The position numbers and the translations under genes are program-made. Source: an uncultured Clostridia bacterium (GTDB taxonomy: Bacteria > Bacillota > Clostridia > UMGS1810). Taken from it: 7,164 bases of DNA. Positions 1-5,861 of the stretch are shown piece by piece (the stretch's first letter is position 1; each line of letters starts with the position of its first letter). The notes below the pieces were generated by a model that saw only the letters and a program-made list of their open reading frames with translations, made no database searches and was not told the origin of the DNA. The DNA is taken from NCBI GenBank assembly GCA_937959315.1, contig CALGRC010000215.1, forward strand, positions 1-7,164, read 5' to 3'.

Positions 1-2
1 CC

Positions 3-290
3 GGCATCTGTTTGGGCTTTGTGGCCGGTTACCTGCTGGATGAACGGTATATCAGGTTTTCTCCCAGCCCCTATATCCGCGTCAAGCTGGCCGACGCCGT
101 GCTGGGGCTGACAGCCGTAGGCGCGGTCAAGCTGTTTACCATGCTGGTATTCCCAAATACCATCCTGTTTGCCCTTTTGGAATACTGCCTGACCGGGTTT
201 GTCGTCAGCTTTATTTGCCCATACTGCTTCCACCGCATCAACCATAAATTGTCTCCGCGCAGGCCAAATAAAACCGCACGGCTGCCATAA
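3..290 (+). CDS. C-terminal part of a probable PAP2-family membrane phosphatase (5' end outside window)
   Basis: The frame is open from the left edge, so this is the last 95 codons of a longer gene; a TTG at 12 is in frame but has no ribosome binding site and is not a credible start. What is visible is membrane protein: a Gly-rich hydrophobic stretch, then a basic and aromatic turn (DERYIRF), then two further hydrophobic segments (from about VKLADAVLG to FTMLVF, and from TILFALLEY to VSFICPYCF), ending in a basic tail. In Firmicutes PAP2-family phosphatases, a final membrane helix followed by an ERRYVRF-like motif and two more helices is a common C-terminal pattern, and this matches it by recollection. 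The catalytic PAP2 motifs would lie upstream and cannot be seen, so the assignment is an inference. The last codons and the TAA stop sit inside the terminator hairpin at 271-305. Confidence 0.5.
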   Translation, partial: GICLGFVAGYLLDERYIRFSPSPYIRVKLADAVLGLTAVGAVKLFTMLVFPNTILFALLEYCLTGFVVSFICPYCFHRINHKLSPRRPNKTARLP

Positions 291-308
291 ACAGCCGTGC
301 GGTTTTTG
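271..308. terminator. Bidirectional rho-independent terminator between convergent genes
   Basis: A perfect 14-bp inverted repeat, AAACCGCACGGCTG (271-284) and CAGCCGTGCGGTTT (292-305), encloses a 7-nt loop. On the + strand the 3' arm runs into a T-rich tail (GGTTTTTGATTT). On the - strand the opposite arm ends in GGTTTTATTTGG, so the same hairpin can stop the leftward operon ending at 311. The stop codon of the upstream + strand gene (288-290) lies in the loop, so the left arm is also coding sequence. Confidence 0.93.
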
Positions 309-310
309 AT

Positions 311-964
311 TTACCAAAACGCCTTGAATACTTGGGTCTGCCCCCACGCTTTCATCCGCTCTACCTGCGAAAACCCGCCTGCCAGCAGCGCCTGAATTTC
401 ATGTTCCCGCGTCAGCGGTGTGTCAAAATGATAGCCGCCCTCCCCACATGGCCCAAGCCCTTTTTCCAACTGGGCAAGCTGTTCAAAATTTTCCCGTTCC
501 TGCCGGTCATCCTGTGCAAAATAATCGGTCAAAATAAAATACCCGCCCGGTTTTAACGCTTTGTGCAGCTTGCGGTATAATGGGATTTTTTGCTTCAGTG
601 AAAAATGGTGCAGCGATTCCACCGACACTGCCGCATCATAACTGCCCTCTGCAAACGGCACCGTAAAATAAGAACCGTTGACAAGCTGAAGCCGCTTATC
701 AGGAAATTTCTTTTTCAGCACCCCCAGCATGCCCGGCGCTAAATCAATGCCCGTGACACAAGCAGCAGGGTTTTTTTGAAAATAAAACCCCAGTTCCAAC
801 CCAGTACCGCAGCCCAAATCCAGCACGGCGCAGCCGGGTACATCCGGCAGCAGCCCAGCCGTATAGGGATAAAACTCATCTGCATGGGCGATTTCCTGTA
901 ACTGATGGGCTTCATATTCCATAAGACGGCTGTCAAAAAATTCCGCCATGGGCTCCAGCTTCAT
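311..964 (-). CDS. Class I SAM-dependent methyltransferase, substrate unknown
   Basis: A soluble cytoplasmic protein of 217 residues with the Rossmann-type methyltransferase fold. Visible motifs: SAM-binding motif I LDLGCGTG (residues 48-55), the acidic residue ending beta-2 in GIDL (D74), the post-III region YDAAVSVESLHHF (109-121), and LKPGG (137-141). This pattern is shared by the broad Methyltransf_11/25-type families, which act on small molecules, quinones, lipids or proteins; nothing here shows the substrate. The SVESLHHF segment is common in these small-molecule methyltransferases. It is the last gene of the leftward operon. Its ATG (962-964) follows the prmC stop by 12 nt, and its Shine-Dalgarno AGGAGGG begins within the prmC TAG, so translation is probably coupled. 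In many Clostridia prfA occupies this position; this protein is not a release factor. Methyltransferase identity is secure; the function is not known. Confidence 0.9.
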   Translation of the reverse strand: MKLEPMAEFFDSRLMEYEAHQLQEIAHADEFYPYTAGLLPDVPGCAVLDLGCGTGLELGFYFQKNPAACVTGIDLAPGMLGVLKKKFPDKRLQLVNGSYFTVPFAEGSYDAAVSVESLHHFSLKQKIPLYRKLHKALKPGGYFILTDYFAQDDRQERENFEQLAQLEKGLGPCGEGGYHFDTPLTREHEIQALLAGGFSQVERMKAWGQTQVFKAFW

Positions 965-976
965 CTTCCATCCCTC

Positions 977-1819
977 CTACCGCAGGCAGCCTGCCACAAC
1001 CCGGACATGCCCCGCCAAATCCCGTTTCCATTCCAGCTTTTCAAAGCGGTCCGCCATCAGCGCCGACACCGCCTCCGCCTGGTTATATCCCACCTCAAAC
1101 GCCAAAATACCGCCTTTTTTCAGCCGCTGCGGCACATAGCGCACCAATGCACGGTAAAAATCCAGCCCGTCTGCGCCGCCATCCAAGGCCAAGGCTGGCT
1201 CATATTCCCGCACATCCGGTTCCAAAGCTTCAATTTCCTTCCGCCGCACATACGGCGGATTGGACACCGCCACATCAAACCGGCCGGCCAACCCGTTTAA
1301 TCCACGCAAAACGTCCAGTTTGACTACCGCTACTTCCACGCCGTTGCGCGCAGCATTTTGGTCGGCCGCCGCAAGTGCTATATCCGAAATATCCACCGCC
1401 GTCACCTGCGCATCTGGCACATCATGGGCAATGCTGACCGCCAATGCGCCCGACCCAGTGCAAATATCCAGTACGGCCGGCTGCCTGAGGCCCCTGCACC
1501 TCGCGATGGCATATTCCGCTAGAATCTCAGTATCCGGCCGGGGAATCAAAACGCCTTTTTGCACCAAAAAAGAAAGGGACATAAATTCCCTTTCCCCTGT
1601 AATATACGCCACCGGCTCATGTGCTGCCCGCCGGCGGACAGCGCTTTCATAGCGCTCCTGCTGCTCCGGCGTCAGCACATCTGCGCGGTGTACCGCTAAA
1701 TACACGGCGTCCGCTTTCAAAATATCCATCAGCAGCACCCTTGCGTCCAGCATAGCGGTCTGGACACCAGCCGAAGCCAATTGCTGCGCCGCCTGCCGCA
1801 GTGCGTCGCCGATTACCAT
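977..1819 (-). CDS. prmC: Peptide chain release factor N5-glutamine methyltransferase PrmC (HemK)
   Basis: PrmC transfers a methyl group from SAM to the glutamine of the GGQ motif in release factors RF1 and RF2, which improves termination. The 280-residue length is typical. An N-terminal helical domain (about 1-85) for release-factor binding is followed by the catalytic domain. Visible motifs are PVAYITGEREF (69-79), LIPRPDTE (91-98), SAM-binding DICTGSGA (118-125), the acidic DIS after beta-2 (143-145), the catalytic NPPYV (187-191) that holds the substrate amide, ALDGG (211-215) and the C-terminal RDLAGHVRVV (266-275). All key residues are present. Its ATG overlaps the end of the upstream DUF1385 gene by 7 nt (1813-1819), and the Shine-Dalgarno AGGAAGAGGA lies within the DUF1385 coding sequence, pointing to translational coupling. 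The usual neighbour prfA is not directly downstream. Confidence 0.97.
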   Translation of the reverse strand: MVIGDALRQAAQQLASAGVQTAMLDARVLLMDILKADAVYLAVHRADVLTPEQQERYESAVRRRAAHEPVAYITGEREFMSLSFLVQKGVLIPRPDTEILAEYAIARCRGLRQPAVLDICTGSGALAVSIAHDVPDAQVTAVDISDIALAAADQNAARNGVEVAVVKLDVLRGLNGLAGRFDVAVSNPPYVRRKEIEALEPDVREYEPALALDGGADGLDFYRALVRYVPQRLKKGGILAFEVGYNQAEAVSALMADRFEKLEWKRDLAGHVRVVAGCLR

Positions 1820-2766
1820 TTATCCTCTTCCTTATTGCCGGTCAGCACATTTTTCAGCGCCGTAATCGCCACCTCAAGCTGGCTCTCATCCGGCTCGCGC
1901 GTGGTCAAATGCTGTAACCACAGCCCCGGCTTTGTCAAAAGCTGCACCACCCGGTTTTGGCTGCGCCCTGCAATTTTAATCACTTCATATGAAACCCCCG
2001 CCACCACCGGCAGCAGTACCAACCGCAGCAGCAGCCGCTCCCAGGCCGGGCCCCAGCGCAGAAAAGAAAACACAATGATACTGATAACCATGACAATCAG
2101 CAAAAAACTCGTCCCGCAGCGCGGGTGCAGGCGGGAAAAGGTTTTTGCGTTTTCCGGCGTCAGCTCCATGCCATGCTCATAGCAGGCAATGGTCTTGTGC
2201 TCAGCGCCATGATACTCAAATACCCGCTGGATATCCTTCATGCGCGATACCAGCAGCATATATGCCAAAAATATACCCAGCCGCAGCACACCCTCAAGTA
2301 AATTCCTTGCAACGCTGCTGGTCACTATGTTGTCAAATAAACCCACAATGACATTGGGCAGCAGCATAAACAGCGCCACACCCAAGATAAGGGCAATCAC
2401 CACCGACGCATAGATGGCAATATCTTTGATTTTATCTCCAAACTTCCTATCCAGCCAATCTTCAAATTTCGACGGCTGATAGGCCTCTTCCCCATCCTCC
2501 AAATCGTACTGGTCTGCCGAATACATGAGCGATTTCACGCCGATAACCAGTGATTCAAAAAAGCTGATACAGCCCCGGATGATGGGCAGCTTCAATATTT
2601 TATACCGGGTGATGACAGAACTGACCGGGCGTTTGTCTACCACAATTTCCCCGCTCGATTTGCGCACGGCAGTTGCAATTTCCCGTGGCCCGCGCATCAT
2701 CACACCCTCCATGACGGCCTGTCCGCCGATACTGGTCCTATGTATGGATTCCGGTTCTTTTGCCAA
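1813..2766 (-). CDS. yqhQ: DUF1385 family membrane protein (YqhQ)
   Basis: A 317-residue member of the DUF1385 family, whose molecular function is not established. The diagnostic N-terminal motif GGQAVMEGVMMRGP is at residues 14-27. Other conserved blocks are FEYHGAEHK (183-191) and HPRCGTSF (214-221); their His, Glu and Cys residues could bind a metal, which is an inference. About four membrane segments can be seen: roughly 117-145, 157-176, 218-236 and 244-264. The acidic stretch around 86-104 probably faces a solvent side. The start is TTG (2764-2766), supported by an ideal AAGGAGG (2774-2780) 7 nt upstream; no better in-frame ATG precedes the GGQAVMEGV block. It is the first gene of a leftward operon with prmC and a methyltransferase, a pairing with prmC that is widespread in Clostridia. 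Transcription most likely starts from the promoter at 2796-2824. Confidence 0.95.
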   Translation of the reverse strand: MAKEPESIHRTSIGGQAVMEGVMMRGPREIATAVRKSSGEIVVDKRPVSSVITRYKILKLPIIRGCISFFESLVIGVKSLMYSADQYDLEDGEEAYQPSKFEDWLDRKFGDKIKDIAIYASVVIALILGVALFMLLPNVIVGLFDNIVTSSVARNLLEGVLRLGIFLAYMLLVSRMKDIQRVFEYHGAEHKTIACYEHGMELTPENAKTFSRLHPRCGTSFLLIVMVISIIVFSFLRWGPAWERLLLRLVLLPVVAGVSYEVIKIAGRSQNRVVQLLTKPGLWLQHLTTREPDESQLEVAITALKNVLTGNKEEDKW

Positions 2767-2773
2767 TTTACAG

Positions 2774-2780
2774 CCTCCTT
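2774..2780 (-). promoter_or_regulatory. Shine-Dalgarno site fixing the TTG start of yqhQ
   Basis: On the - strand this reads AAGGAGG and lies 7 nt before the TTG at 2764-2766. It is the only strong ribosome binding site in this leader and decides for the TTG start. Confidence 0.85.
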
Positions 2781-2795
2781 TGCAGCCTTTTTTAC

Positions 2796-2824
2796 ATTAT
2801 ACCCCCTGCCAGCCGTTTCGTCAA
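2796..2824 (-). promoter_or_regulatory. Sigma-A type promoter for the yqhQ-prmC-methyltransferase operon
   Basis: On the - strand, TTGACG (2819-2824) and TATAAT (2796-2801) are separated by exactly 17 nt. This differs from the sigma-A consensus by one base. Transcription should start near 2789, leaving a leader of about 22 nt before the yqhQ TTG, with the Shine-Dalgarno inside it. The -35 box lies in the left arm of the inverted repeat 2820-2837. Confidence 0.85.
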
Positions 2825-2837
2825 TGGCAACATTGAC
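2820..2837. promoter_or_regulatory. 18-bp inverted repeat spanning both divergent -35 boxes; candidate operator
   Basis: GTCAATG (2820-2826) and CATTGAC (2831-2837) are perfect inverted arms around a 4-nt centre GCAA. Five bases of each arm are accounted for by the back-to-back -35 boxes (TTGAC on each strand); two further paired bases per arm extend it inward. The size suits a dimeric HTH regulator, and binding here would block both promoters. A role as binding site of the adjacent LacI-family protein is inference only. Confidence 0.5.
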
Positions 2838-2861
2838 AAATTCCTTCTATTCCTCTATAAT
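2833..2861 (+). promoter_or_regulatory. Perfect-consensus sigma-A promoter for the LacI-family gene
   Basis: TTGACA (2833-2838) and TATAAT (2856-2861) are separated by 17 nt, an exact match to the housekeeping consensus in boxes and spacing. Transcription should start near 2868, about 47 nt before the ATG at 2915. A promoter this strong in front of a regulator gene suggests that it is held down by a repressor, possibly by its own product. Confidence 0.92.
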
Positions 2862-2875
2862 GCTCCTATCCGGAA

Positions 2876-2886
2876 TTGCCGGGCAA
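2876..2886. promoter_or_regulatory. Small palindrome in the leader of the LacI-family gene, possible operator
   Basis: TTGCC-G-GGCAA is a perfect 5-bp inverted repeat around one central base, placed about 8-18 nt after the predicted transcription start. LacI-family operators are short palindromes with a CG-rich centre and often sit just downstream of the -10 box, so an autoregulatory operator is possible. The usual operators have an even centre, so this is weak evidence. Confidence 0.25.
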
Positions 2887-2914
2887 ATGCCACTCATACG
2901 AGGTGTTAAAAACC

Positions 2915-3940
2915 ATGGGGAACGTAACCATCAAACAAATCGCAGCCTTAGCAGGCGTATCGCGCGGGACGGTCGACCGGGCGCTTAACGGCCGGGAAGG
3001 GGTAAAAAAAGAGGTGCGGGAACGTATTTTACGCATAGCAGACCAGCTTGGCTATACGCCCAACAAAGCGGCAAAAGCGCTGGCCACCCTGCACCGGCCA
3101 GTCAAAATCGGCGCCGTGATGCCTGCGGCAGGCAACCCGTTTTTTGAAGCGGTCAAACAAGGGCTTGCAGACGCGCAGGCAGAGCTTTCCAGCTTTGGGC
3201 TGGAACTCCTTGTCTGCCAAACCGAAGGCTATGACGCGCAAAAGCAGGCCGGCGCCATAGCGAACCTGGCGGCCAGCGGGATAGACGGGCTGCTTCTCGC
3301 CCCCATCGACTCTGGCTGTATCCGGGATTTACTCAAAAGGATACAATTGCCGGTTGTAATGTTCAATTCCGACCTGCCAGGCGCTAAGCGGCTGTGCTAC
3401 ATTGGCCAGGACTACTACCAAAGCGGGCAGACAGCCGCCGGGCTGCTGGCGCTCATTACCCGCGGGGACGTCCGGGCAGCAGTCCTGACCGGCTCCAAGC
3501 AGATGTCCGGGCACAATGACCGGGTGCGCGGCTTATCGGACACACTCGCCAAATATACCCCCCGCATCCAAATTCCCGCCCTGCTGGAAAACGGGGACGA
3601 CGATAGCCGCTCCTATGCGCTGACATGGGATTTGCTGCAGCGGGAACAAATAGACGCCCTGGTTTTGACAGCCGGCGGTGTGGGCGGGGCTATGCGTGCC
3701 CTGCAAGAAAGAAGCCGTATCATGCCGGTCATCACCTATGACGCTTCCCCGGAAACCGTTTCGTTTATCCAATCGGGCGCCATATCCGCCACCATTTGCC
3801 AGGACCCGCATACACAAGGCGCTCAGTCCTGCCGGGCCATGTTCCGGTATTTATCAGACGGCGTCCGGCCATCCGATATCTATACGGCAATCGACATCCG
3901 CATCCGCGAAAACTTGGAATCTCAAAACGGCCGCATTTAA
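2915..3940 (+). CDS. LacI-family transcriptional regulator with sugar-binding (RbsB-like) effector domain
   Basis: A DNA-binding repressor or activator of 341 residues, the usual LacI-family length. The N-terminal helix-turn-helix is clear: TIKQIAALAGVSRGTVDRALNG (residues 5-26), followed by the third helix (REGVKKEVRERILRIADQLG) and the hinge helix AAKALA (52-57). The effector domain starts near residue 62 and resembles ribose-type periplasmic binding proteins: NPFFEAVKQG (74-83), the ligand-region NSD (151-153), RVRG (203-206), the late TYD with D276 and ICQDPHTQG (294-302). These match positions that contact sugars in RbsB-like proteins, so the ligand is probably a sugar or related polyol; which one cannot be told. 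The ATG at 2915 has GAGGTG 9 nt upstream. The frame extends to a TTG at 2876, but that lies only about 8 nt after the transcription start and lacks a ribosome binding site. Target genes are unknown; no carbohydrate genes are in the window. Confidence 0.94.
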   Translation: MGNVTIKQIAALAGVSRGTVDRALNGREGVKKEVRERILRIADQLGYTPNKAAKALATLHRPVKIGAVMPAAGNPFFEAVKQGLADAQAELSSFGLELLVCQTEGYDAQKQAGAIANLAASGIDGLLLAPIDSGCIRDLLKRIQLPVVMFNSDLPGAKRLCYIGQDYYQSGQTAAGLLALITRGDVRAAVLTGSKQMSGHNDRVRGLSDTLAKYTPRIQIPALLENGDDDSRSYALTWDLLQREQIDALVLTAGGVGGAMRALQERSRIMPVITYDASPETVSFIQSGAISATICQDPHTQGAQSCRAMFRYLSDGVRPSDIYTAIDIRIRENLESQNGRI

Positions 3941-4100
3941 GAGCATTTTTAATCATTTCATACCGTGGGCATTCCTGTTAAAAAAACCCCAGCCCCACAC
4001 TGGAATTTCGGGGAAAATCAGGAAAAATCCGCCTTGCAATCTGTGGCAATCGGTGTATAATACCACTGTGCTAAATTTTTTGTATGGGCGGGTGGGTTCC
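3941..4100. other. Intergenic region between the LacI-family gene and the ABC exporter operon
   Basis: These 160 bases hold the exporter promoter in their right part. No convincing + strand terminator follows the regulator gene: the T-run at 3946-3950 has no stem before it. Read-through into the exporter genes is therefore possible. No copy of the GTCAATG or TTGCC repeats from the divergent region is present, so there is no sequence sign that the regulator controls the exporter. Confidence 0.5.
4034..4061 (+). promoter_or_regulatory. Sigma-A type promoter for the ABC exporter genes
   Basis: TTGCAA (4034-4039) and a perfect TATAAT (4056-4061) are separated by 16 nt. Transcription should start near 4068, leaving about 33 nt before the ATG at 4101. 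No hairpin or operator-like repeat is evident around it. Confidence 0.75.
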
Positions 4101-5861
4101 ATGATGGAATTTGTATGGGAGCTGATAGGACGAAAACGAACAAAATATGTTGTCACCATGATTATTTTGTTAATTTCCATTCCTATCGCTGCAATGAAAA
4201 GCACTGTCGGAGGACAAATCGTAGACATTGTTATCTACGGCGGCCAGCACAATATGCTGATCCCCCTGATAGTGCTTTTATTATTGCTGGCTGTTGCGCG
4301 CAGCGTCATGCGCTGGCGGTGTATGCTGTCGCTAGAAGAAGTCAGCCAAACGTCTGTCATGAAACTGCGGCAGCGCATGTACCGCAAGCTTAACAAGCTG
4401 GATTTTACTTTTTTTGACAAAACCCGCACCGGCGATATTATGACGCGCATGACCATGGACGTAGAGCTCATCCGCAACCTGATTGCATACGCCGCGCCGA
4501 CGCTGCTGGAAAATATCCTCACCTTTTTGGTGGGCGCAGGCATTATGCTGTTCATCAACTGGAAGCTGGCAATCCTGATTTTGCTGGTATCGCCGTTTAT
4601 TGCCTTTTTTGCAAACAGGATGGGAAAATCTGTTTTGCCGGCCTATATGAACGTACGCAGCAAAAACTCAGCCCTAAACACCACCGTACAGGAAAATATC
4701 AGCGGCAACAAAGTGGTGAAAGCCTTTGCAAAAGAGGATTTTGAAACCGATAAATTCACCGATAAAAATGAAGCCTACCGCAATGCAAATATCCATTCCA
4801 ACTACGTGTCATCCCACTTTTTACCCTATTTTGATATCGCGGCAGCTTCCCTTGGCATCATTACCGTAGTGGCAGGCGGCTATTTTGTGCTAAACGGCCA
4901 AATGACGGTTGGCGGCCTTGTTGTCATCAACTCGCTGCTGTGGACCATCAACAACCCCGTCCGCCAGCTCGCCTGGCTGATCAACGACGTCCAGCGGGCG
5001 GACGCCTCTACGCAAAAGGTTGCCGAACTGCTCTACAAACGGCCGGATATCCGCACCAAACGCGGCATAGAATACGCTGACCATGTACGCGGGGATGTGG
5101 AATTCCGCGACGTCACCTTCCGGTACGGCGACGAAGTTGCACTCAAACACATCAGCTTTTCTGTCAAAGCCGGGCAAACGGTGGCCATCATTGGTTCCAC
5201 CGGCTCCGGAAAAAGCTCTCTGGTCAGCCTCATCCCGCGGTTTTACCAGGCCAAAGAAGGCAGCGTACTCGTGGACGGCCGCGATGTACGGGACTGGAAC
5301 CTGCGGACACTGCGCAAATACATATCGGTTGCCCAGCAGGATATATTCCTGTTTTCCGATACCATTGAAGGCAACATTGCCTACGGGAAGCCGGATGCCA
5401 CCTTTGAAGAGGTAGTGCGGGCGGCGAAAATTGCCAATGCACATGATTTTATCCTAGACTTTCCCGAAGGGTATGACACCATCATCGGGGAACGCGGCGT
5501 AGGGCTTTCGGGCGGGCAGCGGCAGCGGATTGCGCTGGCCCGTGCCATCTTAAAGGAATATTCCATTCTCATTTTGGATGATACCACATCCAGCGTGGAT
5601 ATGGAAACCGAATACGAGATTCACAAAAAGCTGCGGCAGGAATTTTCCGGAAAGACCACGTTTATCATCGCGCACCGTATTTCCACTGTCAAAGACGCCA
5701 ACTTGATTCTGGTACTGGACAACGGCGAACTTGTGGAACGCGGGACGCACGAACAGCTGCTAAAACAAAAAGGGTATTATTATGAGGTGTTTGAAAACCA
5801 ATTGGGGGATTTTGACCAGGAGACCAAAACACAGGAGGTGAACAGGCATGGCGCGCAATAA
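4101..5861 (+). CDS. ABC exporter half-transporter (type IV, permease fused to ATPase), degenerate-site subunit
   Basis: A 586-residue membrane exporter subunit with six membrane segments (about 17-45, 52-70, 133-152, 155-172, 245-263, 268-285) followed by a nucleotide-binding domain. Motifs: A-loop Y342, Walker A GSTGSGKS (365-372), Q-loop Q413 in QQDIFLF, signature LSGGQ (469-473), Walker B ILILDD (489-494), D-loop SSVD (497-500) and switch H525. Position 494, normally the catalytic Glu, is Asp (LDDTTSS). In heterodimeric exporters such as BmrC/BmrD and TM287/TM288 this substitution marks the subunit contributing the degenerate ATP site, so a heterodimer with the next gene is expected. Such pairs export drugs, lipids or peptides; the substrate here is unknown. 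The start is uncertain: ATG 4101 and ATG 4104 are adjacent, GTG 4092 is in frame, and only a weak GGTGGG precedes them. Open frame further upstream lies in the regulator gene and is not used. The 3' end overlaps the next gene by 14 nt. Confidence 0.95.
   Translation: MMEFVWELIGRKRTKYVVTMIILLISIPIAAMKSTVGGQIVDIVIYGGQHNMLIPLIVLLLLLAVARSVMRWRCMLSLEEVSQTSVMKLRQRMYRKLNKLDFTFFDKTRTGDIMTRMTMDVELIRNLIAYAAPTLLENILTFLVGAGIMLFINWKLAILILLVSPFIAFFANRMGKSVLPAYMNVRSKNSALNTTVQENISGNKVVKAFAKEDFETDKFTDKNEAYRNANIHSNYVSSHFLPYFDIAAASLGIITVVAGGYFVLNGQMTVGGLVVINSLLWTINNPVRQLAWLINDVQRADASTQKVAELLYKRPDIRTKRGIEYADHVRGDVEFRDVTFRYGDEVALKHISFSVKAGQTVAIIGSTGSGKSSLVSLIPRFYQAKEGSVLVDGRDVRDWNLRTLRKYISVAQQDIFLFSDTIEGNIAYGKPDATFEEVVRAAKIANAHDFILDFPEGYDTIIGERGVGLSGGQRQRIALARAILKEYSILILDDTTSSVDMETEYEIHKKLRQEFSGKTTFIIAHRISTVKDANLILVLDNGELVERGTHEQLLKQKGYYYEVFENQLGDFDQETKTQEVNRHGAQ
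5833..5841 (+). promoter_or_regulatory. Strong Shine-Dalgarno of the second exporter gene, inside the first
   Basis: AGGAGGTGA is fully complementary to the 16S rRNA tail and lies 6 nt before the ATG at 5848. It sits within the last codons of the first exporter gene, much stronger than that gene's own site, and supports coupled, roughly balanced synthesis of two partner subunits. Confidence 0.9.

Noticed and set aside
905..1300. 131-codon + strand open frame opposite the methyltransferase and prmC
   Set aside because: It is antisense to two well-supported genes, rich in His, Pro and Arg as mirror frames often are, and has no ribosome binding site or domain.
2876..2914. Thirteen-codon extension of the LacI-family protein from a TTG
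   Set aside because: No ribosome binding site, only about 8 nt after the predicted transcription start, and it contains the palindrome. The ATG at 2915 has GAGGTG at proper spacing and gives the standard N-terminus before the helix-turn-helix.
3980..4003. Hairpin followed by seven T on the - strand (CCAG/CTGG stem)
   Set aside because: The stem has only four Watson-Crick pairs plus wobbles, and no - strand gene leads into it. It does not work as a + strand terminator for the regulator.
3941..4033. Search for a terminator after the LacI-family gene
   Set aside because: A T-run at 3946-3950 has no stable preceding stem, so no terminator is called.
3678..4100. In-frame N-terminal extension of 141 codons on the first ABC exporter
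   Set aside because: It runs through the end of the regulator gene and over the exporter's own promoter, has no membrane or ABC similarity, and would give an atypical length. The MMEFVWEL start gives a normal exporter.
4890..5444. 184-codon open frame on the - strand within the first ABC exporter
   Set aside because: It lies opposite conserved NBD coding sequence, has no recognisable domain, and is the expected mirror of GC-rich codon use.
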